Assembly: GCA_964412555.1 (NCBI GenBank)
Contig: CAYPPG010000007.1
Span: 114,216-178,215, forward strand
Direction: 5' to 3'
From: CAYPPG01 sp964412555
GTDB taxonomy: Bacteria > Hinthialibacterota > Hinthialibacteria > Hinthialibacterales > Hinthialibacteraceae
DNA: 64,000 nucleotides
In this document: piece by piece, positions 1 to 9,357 of the stretch
Numbering within the stretch: position 1 is the stretch's first letter
Layout: every line of letters begins with the position of its first letter
Notes under the pieces: generated by a model
Told to the model about the DNA's origin: nothing
What the model saw: only the letters and a program-made list of their open reading frames with translations
The model's database searches: none
Position numbers and translations under genes: made by a program

Positions 1-2
1 TG

Positions 3-1313
3 CAACGCCATAGGATGGCCGCGGAATTTATATCCAATATCACAACTTTTCAAGGAATCATTCCGCCGCTTCCTTCCCAAACATTGGTTCGGTGCAATAT
101 CGAAGTGAAAAAAACGGATGGTCAAGTCCTGCGATTACCGCCTGAAGCGGAACCCATCCCTTTTTACTCGTACTTTCTCTATGACGGTGAGATAGAATCC
201 CGTCTGCCGATTCTTTGGGTAATGCATCCCGTTACAACCCACTTGTTGCATACTCCTCGACCAATCAGTGGTGTAGTCAGCCTTCTTGAAGCAGACGGGA
301 AACCAGCCGTTTTCGATGGAGCTCAAGTTCGTGATTCTCATAACGGGAACAAAGTGCGATTTATTAAGGGGCGTGAATATTTCGGGGATCGTACAATCAA
401 CCTTATCCCGGAAACACCGGTGCGTGGTACAAATCCAGGTTCCAGCGCTCCGTTTCGCGAGCATCTCGGTTTTTGGTTCTATCAGGAGATGAATATATTG
501 TCTCCGTGGGCGAAGTTTTATCGGGTAATCACTCTCCCCCGCAATTCCAATTTTCCTCATGCACAACGATTGGTCATCCAACAAGTGAATGAACGGTTTC
601 TTATGCTGAATGACCGTTCTCCTGACGGTGACTTGTATAAACGGGTATATTCCAACCCCAATTGGGAAAAGCATACGAACATGGACGAAGGTACAAATAC
701 AATCGAAGAATTGGTCCAAGCGCTCCAAACAGAAGAGCCCGCAATAAGAAGATATGCAATGGAGAATCGATTGGTGTTGGAGGAATTTCTGCGATACAGC
801 ATCGCTTCCGTACTAACAAGCAATTGGGATGGATTTTGGAATAACAACTGGATGGTTTTGCATCCCGGTCCTTTTGGGCGGTGGGAAATCATTCCCTGGG
901 ATCTCGATTGGTTATGGGGATCGACAACCCAAGAGATGTATGCAGAAATGCCGACCACTTTCCCTATTGACGGAGTCGCTGTCGGTGCAGAGCAGGCATC
1001 TCGACCGTCCGGTCCGATCACGGCTCCGCTTCATCGAGACACACAATTTCATCAAAAGTATATTCTCGGGTTACGCAGGGAATTGAACCGGCATTTCACC
1101 GAGAAAAAACTGTTCGGAAAAATCGATGAAATGGAGCGATTGCTGCTGGATGATTTGCAGAAGATCGAGCAAGAAACCGGACGCAATATATCTACCCGTA
1201 AACGGCACATTCATCAAGCCTATACAGAGATCAAGGAATTCATCACACGTCGAATCGAATATCTGAATCGTGTTTTACCGGTTGAGGTCCATGATTGGCA
1301 AATTCATGAGTAA
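3..1313 (+). CDS. CotH kinase-like protein, N-terminus outside window
   Basis: The reading frame is open to the left edge, and the first ATG (15) has no ribosome binding site, so the gene almost certainly starts upstream. The first ~35 visible residues (IPPLPSQTLVRCNIEV) resemble the end of the Ig-like domain that often precedes CotH domains. Residues ~120-320 carry CotH-like features: PETPVRGTNPGSSAPFREHL, then a helical stretch, LTSNWDGFWNNNWMV, and IIPWDLDWLWG, where the aspartates resemble the metal-binding DxD of CotH kinases. CotH proteins are atypical protein kinases, first known from Bacillus spore coats; secreted versions are common in environmental bacteria, and the substrate here is unknown. 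The last residues, VEVHDWQIHE, resemble the short C-terminal tryptophan motif of five other exported proteins in this window. The family call is fairly secure; the function is not. Confidence 0.72.
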   Translation, partial: QRHRMAAEFISNITTFQGIIPPLPSQTLVRCNIEVKKTDGQVLRLPPEAEPIPFYSYFLYDGEIESRLPILWVMHPVTTHLLHTPRPISGVVSLLEADGKPAVFDGAQVRDSHNGNKVRFIKGREYFGDRTINLIPETPVRGTNPGSSAPFREHLGFWFYQEMNILSPWAKFYRVITLPRNSNFPHAQRLVIQQVNERFLMLNDRSPDGDLYKRVYSNPNWEKHTNMDEGTNTIEELVQALQTEEPAIRRYAMENRLVLEEFLRYSIASVLTSNWDGFWNNNWMVLHPGPFGRWEIIPWDLDWLWGSTTQEMYAEMPTTFPIDGVAVGAEQASRPSGPITAPLHRDTQFHQKYILGLRRELNRHFTEKKLFGKIDEMERLLLDDLQKIEQETGRNISTRKRHIHQAYTEIKEFITRRIEYLNRVLPVEVHDWQIHE

Positions 1314-1437
1314 TCGAAATCACTATTCCGAAATCCGAATCGAATGATACACTATTATATATCTTTGTATTGTATTTTTTTGTAAAATCCAACCAGACAG
1401 ATTGATGTTGTTCAGGCAGATTTCAAAGGAGACTTGA

Positions 1438-3963
1438 ATGCAGTACTTACATAAAATTAATCTTATAAATGAAAGATTACTCTTCATTCTTTTTTTTCTT
1501 TTCGCTGTCAGTTCTCCATCCTTTTGCCAACAGACGGAAAGCACTCCTACGGCCAGTTCAACACCGATCAGTACTCCCGCCGTGCAAGAAGTCACGCCGG
1601 AACAGCAGATCAACAATATCAAAGCGACCCAGAAAACAGTTGCAGAGCAGCTCAAAGTCACGAAGGAAAGTCTGGCTAAAATTGCCTCGGGTACTGAACA
1701 AGCGGAGTTACGAGGGAATTTGACCCGGCAGGTCGAACTGCTTCAAACTCTCGATAACACATACAATCAGCAGGTTTCCGCTTTGGAGCACCGGATCGCT
1801 CAGGAAACCGAACAAAAACGGTTAATCGAAGAAATCGAACGATTGAAAACCGGTCCACCTCAGGAAGAACCTTATTCCTTCATTGAATTGGACCGTCTGC
1901 GCGACGAATTGAATGTGCAGCAAGCGCGAAAAGAAACTATCGATACAAAAATTCAACTGGCTCAATCGGCAGTCGAGCAAGCCCAAAAATCGCTTGAAGA
2001 AGCCCGTTCCAGGCAAAAAGAAGTCCAGGCAAAATTACAGTCCGCCGAACAAACAGACCAATCCGATCCGGCAAAAGCACTTCAAACAGCACAATTAGCG
2101 GTTCGGGTGGCAGAGGAAAACCGAAAACTGCAAGAACTGGAATTAGCGAATCGAAAACTCGAAAAAACCGTTTTCCAAGCCAATCTCGATCTGATCCAGC
2201 AAAAAATTAAAGTCATGGTGGGCAATCTGGCTTTCAGCAAACAGGATCTGGACAACCGGTTGCTGCAAATTCAAAAAGATAAAAATGACATCAACAAGGA
2301 TTTAAACACAGCCAACGATTTGAAGGACGTTGTCAAAAGAAGGTTGGATCAAGCCAGAGATAAGCAGCTTCAGAATCCCGATTCCGATACCGTAGCCGAA
2401 GAAGTAAAGGCCAGGCAATTGGAATGGAGCCTGATTCAGACACGGATTGAAAATAATACCAAAAAGTTGGAATTGCTGGAAAAACGCAAAACCGCCTGGC
2501 AACAGCGTTATTCGGCTTTCAATTTCGAGGTCGATAAAAACCAATTGGAGAAATGGAAAACCGAAGCGAGAAACTATCTGGACACTCTCGAGCAAGATCA
2601 AAAACTATTGAACCTTCGCTTCAATGAGAGACAAAGCGAACTCGTTACATTACAAACCCGAATTAACTCAGCGGCAGAAGAATCTGCTGAAATCAAAAAA
2701 TGGTTACAAGCTCAACAAAATAATTTACAACAATTGATCGGCCAATTGCATGACCTGCAAAACAACATCGAAATCACTCGGCGCGTTCATCAAAAACTCA
2801 TTGACGAGATCAATCACATCACTGCCAGTTTGACATTAGAAGAACGGATCGATGCGTTTCTCGCACTCGAATTCTATGAAAACACCGTATACAATTGGCT
2901 GCTTGCCCTTTCCTGTCTTTTCATTATCTTTATTTCCTTATTTTTTATCCGCTGGTTTTTGGTCCGACGCTTGAGAAAGTATTCGGAAAAAGAACATGTC
3001 GCCTTTGCCCACTTTTTCCTGGAAAGCGTTCAACGGTCCAAGCCGTTCTTCTTTCTTGCAATTGCCATTCTTGCCGGATCACAATTTTTAAGCCTGGAAA
3101 CATCCACTCGTGACATTGTCAAAAAAATAGCCGTCATTGCATTGATCATTCAAATGGCCATCTGGACCAGTTATTTTGTTCGTTCGTGGATCATGCGTTA
3201 TTTAGCGAAAAAGTCGAAACGCGATTCGACGAGTATGGGGGCGTTATCGATCTTCAATTTTCTCAGCCAAACGGTCATTTGGACATTGGCGTTCATTTTG
3301 GCTCTTGACAATATGGAATATGATGTCACAGCATTGGTTGCCGGTTTGGGAGTCGGTGGTATCGCGGTCGCTTTGGCGTTGCAGAAAATTCTTGGCGATC
3401 TCTTCGCCTCTCTTTCGATTGTTCTCGACAAGCCATTCGTGATCGGTGATTTTATCATTTTCGACAATTACAATTTTCTTGGATCCGTGGAATACATTGG
3501 ACTGAAAACAACTCGCCTTCGCAGTCTCAGCGGCGAGCAAATCATTTGTTCCAACAGTGATTTGCTGGAAACACGCATCCGCAATTTCAAACGCATGTAT
3601 GAGCGACGAGTCGTATTCACTGTTGGTGTCGTATATCAGACTCCTTATGAGAAAGTGGCGGCCATTTCACCGATGCTGAAAGAAATTGTCGAATCTCAAT
3701 CAAATGTCCGATTCGATCGTGCGCATTTCAAAAGTTTCGGCGATTTTGCTTTACTATATGAGATCGTTTATTATGTACTCGATCCCGATTATGCCACCTA
3801 TATGAATATTCAACAAGCGATCAATCTGGAAATCTATCGACGGTTCGATGAACAGGATATCGAATTTGCCTATCCTACTCAATCGATTCATTTAGTTTCC
3901 TCATCCACACCACAAGAAACTTACACTCCAGAGGCTCCCCCACTTGAGATTCCACCTGAATAA
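1438..3963 (+). CDS. MscS-family mechanosensitive channel with long periplasmic coiled coil
   Basis: The 841-residue protein opens with a hydrophobic signal segment (LLFILFFLFAVSSPSFCQ). A long Q/E/K-rich coiled coil (~55-450) follows, then several membrane segments (~480-660). The MscS pore helix is clear near residue 634 (GLGVGGIAVALALQKILGD), followed by the beta domain (VLDKPFVIGDFIIF) and the cytoplasmic alpha/beta part. This is the layout of large MscK/YbiO/MscM-type channels, which open under membrane tension to release solutes during osmotic downshock. The start is supported by AAAGGAG 6-7 nt upstream of the ATG. It is probably transcribed alone; the next gene lies beyond an intergenic palindromic element. 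The ion or solute selectivity and any gating partner cannot be read from the sequence. Confidence 0.9.
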   Translation: MQYLHKINLINERLLFILFFLFAVSSPSFCQQTESTPTASSTPISTPAVQEVTPEQQINNIKATQKTVAEQLKVTKESLAKIASGTEQAELRGNLTRQVELLQTLDNTYNQQVSALEHRIAQETEQKRLIEEIERLKTGPPQEEPYSFIELDRLRDELNVQQARKETIDTKIQLAQSAVEQAQKSLEEARSRQKEVQAKLQSAEQTDQSDPAKALQTAQLAVRVAEENRKLQELELANRKLEKTVFQANLDLIQQKIKVMVGNLAFSKQDLDNRLLQIQKDKNDINKDLNTANDLKDVVKRRLDQARDKQLQNPDSDTVAEEVKARQLEWSLIQTRIENNTKKLELLEKRKTAWQQRYSAFNFEVDKNQLEKWKTEARNYLDTLEQDQKLLNLRFNERQSELVTLQTRINSAAEESAEIKKWLQAQQNNLQQLIGQLHDLQNNIEITRRVHQKLIDEINHITASLTLEERIDAFLALEFYENTVYNWLLALSCLFIIFISLFFIRWFLVRRLRKYSEKEHVAFAHFFLESVQRSKPFFFLAIAILAGSQFLSLETSTRDIVKKIAVIALIIQMAIWTSYFVRSWIMRYLAKKSKRDSTSMGALSIFNFLSQTVIWTLAFILALDNMEYDVTALVAGLGVGGIAVALALQKILGDLFASLSIVLDKPFVIGDFIIFDNYNFLGSVEYIGLKTTRLRSLSGEQIICSNSDLLETRIRNFKRMYERRVVFTVGVVYQTPYEKVAAISPMLKEIVESQSNVRFDRAHFKSFGDFALLYEIVYYVLDPDYATYMNIQQAINLEIYRRFDEQDIEFAYPTQSIHLVSSSTPQETYTPEAPPLEIPPE

Positions 3964-4005
3964 AGAATAAGCAAAACCAATAAATGAAAATATTTATACA
4001 ATTCA

Positions 4006-4175
4006 TAACTCACCCTACGTACGAAAGGGAAAGTTGAAAGAGGGTAACCAGGGCAAGACATCAGGTCTGCCCTGGCGGTGAATGCGCAATTCGGCAAGGG
4101 TAGACTTCGCTTACCCTTGCTACCCGTTGCGCTATGGCTAATGCTGTTTTTTACAGTAGTACGTAAGGTGAGTTA
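4006..4175. repeat. MITE-like element with terminal inverted repeats and two internal hairpins
   Basis: This element fills the gap between the MscS-type channel and the PHP-glycosyltransferase gene. Its ends are inverted repeats, TAACTCACCCTACGTAC at 4006-4022 and GTACGTAAGGTGAGTTA at 4159-4175 (16 of 17 match). Inside are two hairpins. Hairpin A has arms CCAGGGCAAGAC/GTCTGCCCTGG around 4048-4075. Hairpin B has arms GCAAGGGTA/TACCCTTGC around 4094-4121. Related A and B hairpins occur at 35.7 kb and, degenerate, at 40.1 and 62.2 kb. No coding potential is seen. The structure suggests a non-autonomous mobile repeat; the mobilising enzyme is not identified. Confidence 0.75.
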
Positions 4176-4328
4176 ATAAGCATAAAAATACTCGAAATGG
4201 TATTTTCCATTTCCATCACATCCTAAACATTTTTTAACAAAACCCTACCTCAATCCTAATAAATAAAGTTTAAAATTTGGTCAATGAAAATCTCTCAACA
4301 TGTAAACAGAATGAATAGAAGGGGAAAT

Positions 4329-6752
4329 ATGATGTTCCACAAAACAACGGCCGTGAAAATTGACCTGCATTGTCATTCCTGGGCTTCGAACCGTCCGGCG
4401 TTATGGCTCATGCAGCGGCTTGGATGTCCTGAAAGTTTCACACCGCCAGAGCAAGTCCGTGAAACCGCAATGCAGCGGGGAATGGATTTTATTACGATTA
4501 CAGATCATAACACTATCGACGGTGTGAATGAAGTCGAACAATACGACAATGTAATCGTGGGCAATGAAATCACGACCTATTTCCCGGACGGCGTCAAAAT
4601 CCATGTCGTCTGCTTGGGAATCACGAAGGAGCAATTTGAAGTCATTCAAACCGTTCGTGAAAATATCGACCGTTTGGTTGATTATCTGAACGAGCAAGAC
4701 ATCGTGCATTTTTGCGCTCATCCTCTTCACAAAGTAAATGGGCGCTTGCAGTGGGAACATTTCGAAAAAATGATCCTGCTCTTCAAGCGTTTTGAAATTC
4801 TGAACGGAACCCGTCTGCGCAGATTGAATCAACTGGTGGAAGCGATTCTATCCAACTTGAATCCGACATTGATCGATGAGCTTTCCAAAAAGCACGGTAT
4901 CAAGCCGGTTGGGGAACGGCCATGGATCAAATATGTTACCGGCGGCAGTGACGACCACAGTGGACTTTTTGTCGGCACATGTTACACCGAAGTGGAAGTA
5001 ACCTCTCCGACAAAAGAAGGAGTGTTGGAAGCAATCCGTCAGGGACGCACCCGCGCTTGTGGAGACAATGACGGTTGCTTGACTTTGGCCCACCAGGTCA
5101 ACAGCATCGCATTTCAATACTATTCCAGTAAAATCGGTCCGGAATCGCAGGAAATCCTTACCGTTTTGGGACATATCTTCCAACACAAAACTGCAAAGAA
5201 AGAAAAATCCATTAAGCGATTCCGAAAGAATCTGAAAAAAATATTCAATTATTTCCGCAAACCGAAAGGGATAGGCATCAACCTGTATGAGGAAATTCGG
5301 GGTGTTCTTTTTAACAACAAAGCCCTGCGGTCTCTTTTTCAGGAAGGATTCATCAATCGGGAGGAATTCAACCGCAATGTCTTTTATCTCTCTTCGGATG
5401 TGTTGGATGAAATGATCCTGCAAATCATCCGTAAGCCGAAATTTATCCCGTATTTCATGGTATTCGCCCCGGCGCTCATGGCTTCCTATGTGATGTCGAC
5501 CAAAAACCTTCATGATGAGAAAGATCTCATTGCGGCTTCGGAACAGTGGTTAGGTCTGAAGCGGGAGCCGAAAGTTGCATGGTTTACGGATTCGCTAACG
5601 AATATGGATGGTGTCTCGAAAACGTGCCGTTCCTTCCTTGATGCAGCTTGCCGGCGTGATAAGCAATTGACTTTGGTAACATCCACATTGGAACCAATTC
5701 ATCAGCATGAACACTTGGTCAATTTTCCACCAATCTACACGTTCCCATTGCCCGGATATGAAAAAGTGAATGTGAGTTTGCCTTCGATCTTGAAAGTGTT
5801 GAAGTTTGTTGAGGATCATGAGTTCGATAGTATCGTGGTCAGCACACCCGGTCCTGTCGGATTGATTGGTGTTTTGCTGGGTAAGCTAATGCAGATTCCC
5901 GTATATGGTATTTATCACACCGATTTGCCGCGCATTGCCTTACAGATTTCCGATGATGCGATTTTCGGTGAACTGGCGATGACAATGACAAAATTGTTTT
6001 ACAGTTATCTCGACTCAGTATATGCACCGTCGCGCTGGTATATGGAGGATATCGAAAAAATCGGTGTCAAAGCCGAACGAATCCGTCTTCTTGAGCGATG
6101 GGTGAATCATGAGACATTCTCACCGAACCATCGCGATGAAACCTATTGGAACGCGCTACAGCCAGTGAAGTTGTTATACGTCGGCCGGATTGCAAAAGAC
6201 AAGAATCTCGATTTATTGATGCACACTTACGAGCAATTGGCGGAAGCAAATGAGAATTTTGTACTCCATGTTGTGGGGGACGGTCCGGAATTCGAATCGA
6301 TGCGGATCAAAACGGCGAAATGGGATCGATTCATCATGACCGGAGCGAAGTATAGTGATGACTTGGCGAAAGCGTATGCTTCTTCCGATCTATTCGTTTA
6401 TCCGGGATTATTGGACACATTCGGAAATGTCATTATTGAAGCTCAAGCGTCCGGACTTCCCTGTGTGGTGATGAATGAAGGGGGGCCGAAAGAACTTATC
6501 CTCAACGGGAAAACCGGATTGGCAGCCAATACTGAACAAAGTTTTGTGGATGCGGTCAAAAATCTGTTGGATGATGAGGAATTGCGGCAGCAAATGTCAA
6601 TTCGTGCGGCGCAACATGCGGTAGAATATTTCACGGAGGAGAGGATATTCAATCAATTTTGGGGGGAAATTACGCCGGAGAGAGCGAGCCAGTTGACGCA
6701 TGCATCCGTTCCTCAAACTGTATGGCGTGTATCTTACGCCGAAGCGGTATAA
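4329..6752 (+). CDS. PHP-domain / GT4 glycosyltransferase fusion
   Basis: Residues ~10-270 form a PHP metal-dependent phosphoesterase-like domain: KIDLHCHSWASN near the start, ITDHNTIDG, the HFCAHPLHK histidines and GGSDDHSG, so the usual metal ligands look intact. After a helical linker (~270-410), residues ~410-800 are a GT-B glycosyltransferase of the GT4 type: GVSKTCRSFL, YGIYHTDLPR, LLYVGRIAKDKNLDLL and the nucleotide-sugar site DTFGNVIIEAQASGLP. The fusion joins a phosphoester hydrolase to a glycosyl transferase in one ~807-residue chain, perhaps for glycolipid or phosphoglycan processing; substrates are unknown. I chose ATG 4329 because GAAGGGGA lies just upstream; the in-frame ATG at 4284 has no Shine-Dalgarno sequence. 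The stop is followed within two bases by an inverted-repeat element. Confidence 0.85.
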   Translation: MMFHKTTAVKIDLHCHSWASNRPALWLMQRLGCPESFTPPEQVRETAMQRGMDFITITDHNTIDGVNEVEQYDNVIVGNEITTYFPDGVKIHVVCLGITKEQFEVIQTVRENIDRLVDYLNEQDIVHFCAHPLHKVNGRLQWEHFEKMILLFKRFEILNGTRLRRLNQLVEAILSNLNPTLIDELSKKHGIKPVGERPWIKYVTGGSDDHSGLFVGTCYTEVEVTSPTKEGVLEAIRQGRTRACGDNDGCLTLAHQVNSIAFQYYSSKIGPESQEILTVLGHIFQHKTAKKEKSIKRFRKNLKKIFNYFRKPKGIGINLYEEIRGVLFNNKALRSLFQEGFINREEFNRNVFYLSSDVLDEMILQIIRKPKFIPYFMVFAPALMASYVMSTKNLHDEKDLIAASEQWLGLKREPKVAWFTDSLTNMDGVSKTCRSFLDAACRRDKQLTLVTSTLEPIHQHEHLVNFPPIYTFPLPGYEKVNVSLPSILKVLKFVEDHEFDSIVVSTPGPVGLIGVLLGKLMQIPVYGIYHTDLPRIALQISDDAIFGELAMTMTKLFYSYLDSVYAPSRWYMEDIEKIGVKAERIRLLERWVNHETFSPNHRDETYWNALQPVKLLYVGRIAKDKNLDLLMHTYEQLAEANENFVLHVVGDGPEFESMRIKTAKWDRFIMTGAKYSDDLAKAYASSDLFVYPGLLDTFGNVIIEAQASGLPCVVMNEGGPKELILNGKTGLAANTEQSFVDAVKNLLDDEELRQQMSIRAAQHAVEYFTEERIFNQFWGEITPERASQLTHASVPQTVWRVSYAEAV

Positions 6753-6754
6753 AT

Positions 6755-6933
6755 TTTTGTCAGAATCGGGATTGGCCAGGATGGTCAGGATTTCCTGGAT
6801 GAAAAATATGACAGTATTTCATGACGATTCGAAAAGACAATCAATGGACGTTGAGAGCTCGTCAATTTCGCATACTTATCAGTAAACCAATCCTGCACAT
6901 CCTAGAATCCTGGGCATCCGGATTCAGACAAAA
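6755..6933. repeat. Inverted-repeat element abutting a stop codon
   Basis: The ends are TTTTGTCAGAATC (6755-6767) and GATTCAGACAAAA (6921-6933), an inverted repeat with one mismatch. Just inside each end the pattern goes on imperfectly with GGAT/CAGGAT-type words (GGCCAGGATGGTCAGGAT on the left; its approximate complement on the right). The left end starts two bases after the TAA of the PHP-glycosyltransferase gene. The element contains no convincing gene. GAATC-x-GGAT-type repeats are common non-coding repeats in environmental bacteria. It may act as a bidirectional terminator between the two converging genes, which is an inference. Confidence 0.6.
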
Positions 6934-6984
6934 TGTTACGAATCTTTCTAAGATCAAACAATCTCCTTATTCTTCCTTACCATA

Positions 6985-8508
6985 TTAAAAAATGGACCAA
7001 TGTGATACCGACGTTGCGAAATTCGAACGGCGCGCTCCGTCCAATGCCCGGCCACCGGAAGCCTTTCCTGCTAGCAACTCTGCATTCGCAGGTACAAGAA
7101 AATCGTTCATGCGGTCCGGATTGAACCCGGTGGTTTGAAAATCAAATTGCGCATCGGCGATGATATTTCCTGCTGTATTCGGTGTACGGGATTCACTCCG
7201 GCTGGAAACGAATGTTTCTGTGCGATATGCGATGTTGGTGATGTTGACATTCGCCCCAATCTGATCTCCGAATCCATAATCGATCACCGTCGGTTCCGGC
7301 GGGAAATAGACGCCGTCGTTATTGGCAGGCCATTCCAGATTATCGATGATACAATCGGTGATATTGAATGTCACATTGGATGAAGGGACGGGGTCGACAT
7401 CGAGAAATCCCAAACGGAGTAAAGCAGGGACATTGAAAAATGTGCAGTCTTGTATCGAAAATTCCACCGGTGTTTCAGAATCGAAGTTGAAGAATAGGCC
7501 GTCGTTTTGTGCATTGGAAAAAATACAATGAGAAGCCACGAGTTCGCCGCCACCCTCGGCTGCATCGAGACGTCCGGCCCATAGCGTCGTTACCGTGCCG
7601 TCTTCCTCGATTAAACCGATCTGCCATAGATGGTTCCAAGTATTGGTTCCTGTGCGCAAACGAACAGGTAAAGTGGAAGCACCGTATACAATCACGGGAT
7701 TCTCTTCGTTTCCCTCAATGGCCATGGAATGGTAGTTGAAGGCATTGATACCGTTGCGCCGGGGATAGGTCAATCTCGTTCCCGCTTTGATGGTGCAATC
7801 AATATTCGGGCCATCGATCACAATGCCATCCGACGTTACATCCGTTCCGTAGGCGGTGATAATCACATTATCAAGAACGATGTTCATCGTATCATCGGAC
7901 ACACCGTCTGTGCTGTATCCGTCGATGTTGATAGCATCATCCCGGATCAACGTATCGGCAAAGCGGGGATCATCCCAGCCATCGAGTGTGACCGGCTCAT
8001 TGTTAATGTAGCTGTTTGCGATCAAGACATTTTGTAGTGTAAGATTCAGTGAAGAGGCGACTCCGCCGCTGCCATGATTCACGACAGCGATCAAATCATC
8101 GACATCCGGATCAAAAAAGAAATTTTCCGAAGGGAGAATGATGACATCCTGTAATGTCAAGGAACCGTTCATTTGAATCACGAGACCGTCACCGATAGCC
8201 GTTTCCGGTAAACTCGTGTCGAAGTTGGGTTCGATAAGAAGGAAGGGGCGATTGGCTGGATCGGCTCCACGAACGGTGATCGTGTCTTCACCGATGAAAG
8301 CAGCAACATTCATATCGTTGTCGAGTGTGAAATAAGTCCCCGCATTGATCACAATCTCGTCGTCTTCTCCGTTCGAGAAGGCCATTGCCATAGCATCTCC
8401 GAACGTTGTTGCATCTCCATTTCCATTTTCATCCAACGTTATGGTTGCTGCGCAAAGTGAATTACAAAACAAAACCAGCAATAATTCTGTTCCAAACCAT
8501 CGTTTCAT
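6985..8508 (-). CDS. Secreted parallel beta-helix (pectin-lyase-fold) protein
   Basis: The 507-residue product begins with a signal peptide (MKRWFGTELLLVLFCNSLCA), then ATITLDENGNGDATTFGDAM and a run of beta-helix coils with recurrent V/I-x-D-x-x-I spacing: TITVRGADPANRPF, SLTLQDVIILPSENF, NLTLQNVLIANSY, NIVLDNVIITAYG and FSIQDCTFFNVP. This is typical of right-handed parallel beta-helix proteins, a fold used by polysaccharide lyases and adhesins. No lyase catalytic triad can be assigned, so the activity is open. The protein ends in SVSHWSIF immediately before the stop, a variant of the C-terminal tryptophan motif shared with other exported proteins here. The start codon is preceded by GGAGGAAAACAG on the coding strand, a good ribosome binding site. 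Confidence 0.75.
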   Translation of the reverse strand: MKRWFGTELLLVLFCNSLCAATITLDENGNGDATTFGDAMAMAFSNGEDDEIVINAGTYFTLDNDMNVAAFIGEDTITVRGADPANRPFLLIEPNFDTSLPETAIGDGLVIQMNGSLTLQDVIILPSENFFFDPDVDDLIAVVNHGSGGVASSLNLTLQNVLIANSYINNEPVTLDGWDDPRFADTLIRDDAINIDGYSTDGVSDDTMNIVLDNVIITAYGTDVTSDGIVIDGPNIDCTIKAGTRLTYPRRNGINAFNYHSMAIEGNEENPVIVYGASTLPVRLRTGTNTWNHLWQIGLIEEDGTVTTLWAGRLDAAEGGGELVASHCIFSNAQNDGLFFNFDSETPVEFSIQDCTFFNVPALLRLGFLDVDPVPSSNVTFNITDCIIDNLEWPANNDGVYFPPEPTVIDYGFGDQIGANVNITNIAYRTETFVSSRSESRTPNTAGNIIADAQFDFQTTGFNPDRMNDFLVPANAELLAGKASGGRALDGARRSNFATSVSHWSIF

Positions 8509-8803
8509 CCTGTTTTCCTCCCGTATGAATGATGATCATCCATTTTGATAGAGTACTAAAAAATAAATAATAGCGATATTTCCAGCACGAAGTTTCCCAC
8601 ACATTGTAAATCAGGACCATTTTATACTATCATGTTGAGCCTCATGCAAAATAGACCATAGATGCAAGATAAATCTTAAAAATATACTTTTTCCAGCAAA
8701 TGCAGCCTCTCGACTGCATGAATTGCTCAATTGAACTCTTTTTTACAAATTTGCAGACAGACCTCTCCTTTTCATCTTGAAAAAAGAAGCATCTTTACGA
8801 ATT

Positions 8804-9236
8804 TTACGCAACCAATCGTAAAAGTTGGTCGGCCGTCAAGGCCAAAATGCCAAACATGAGGTGAGTGGTCACCTTTGCATGCCCTCTCACTTTCACATGA
8901 GATACCCCAAATTCTTCTTTCAGCTGTCCAAAAACACGTTCGACGGATGTTCGTTCCTTACACCGTTCTTGGGTTGCCGGATCCATTTCGATTTTTTCCC
9001 CACGGCGGGGATTGGAATCGATAATCGGCACATGACCCAAAGATCGAATATGATCCTTCACCGGCTCCGCATCATAGGCGGCATCCATCAACTCGTATAA
9101 ACCAGTCACTTTCTGAGCACTCATCTCCGAAAGCGGAATGGCCGCCTGACTATCATGAACCGATGCCGAGGTCACAAAGCAACTGATCGGAATTTGTCCA
9201 TTGAATTGTTCCCCAAATCTGCGATAGTAGTTTCAT
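8804..9236 (-). pseudogene. Truncated DDE transposase
   Basis: Translation from 9236 begins MKLLSQIWG in one frame. From about 9210 a different frame carries RRFGEQFNGQIPISCFVTSA, followed by DAAYDAEPVKDHIRSLG, a basic ERTSVERVFGQLKEEFG segment and RGHAKVTTHLMFGILALTAD. The ERVFGxLK region with its glutamate matches the C-terminal part of DDE transposases of the IS4/IS5/IS1182 type. The start and end are both preserved while the catalytic middle is missing, so this is a deletion derivative, not a window-edge artefact. AAAGGAG precedes the original ATG and lies in a hairpin. The exact IS family cannot be decided from this fragment. Confidence 0.75.
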
Positions 9237-9296
9237 GAAGCCTCTCCTTTTTACGCTTTTTTCTGTTATCTTTATTTAAGCTTAATGAGAGGCTTC
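9237..9296 (-). promoter_or_regulatory. Hairpin masking the transposase ribosome binding site
   Basis: On the minus strand GAAGCCTCTC (9296-9287) pairs perfectly with GAGAGGCTTC (9246-9237), which contains part of the GGAG Shine-Dalgarno sequence and ends directly at the ATG (9236). In a transcript reading through the element this stem would hide the start site. Several insertion sequences are known to protect themselves from read-through transcription in this way; its action here is an inference. Confidence 0.6.
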
Positions 9297-9357
9297 TTTC
9301 AATTGCTTTGACTCCGTTTCAGAAAAATTTCCTCTTTTTTCTATTTTGCAAGAGGCT

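Noticed and set aside
135..1021. Minus-strand open frames of 154 and 197 codons
   Set aside because: Both lie opposite the CotH-like gene and show no domain pattern.
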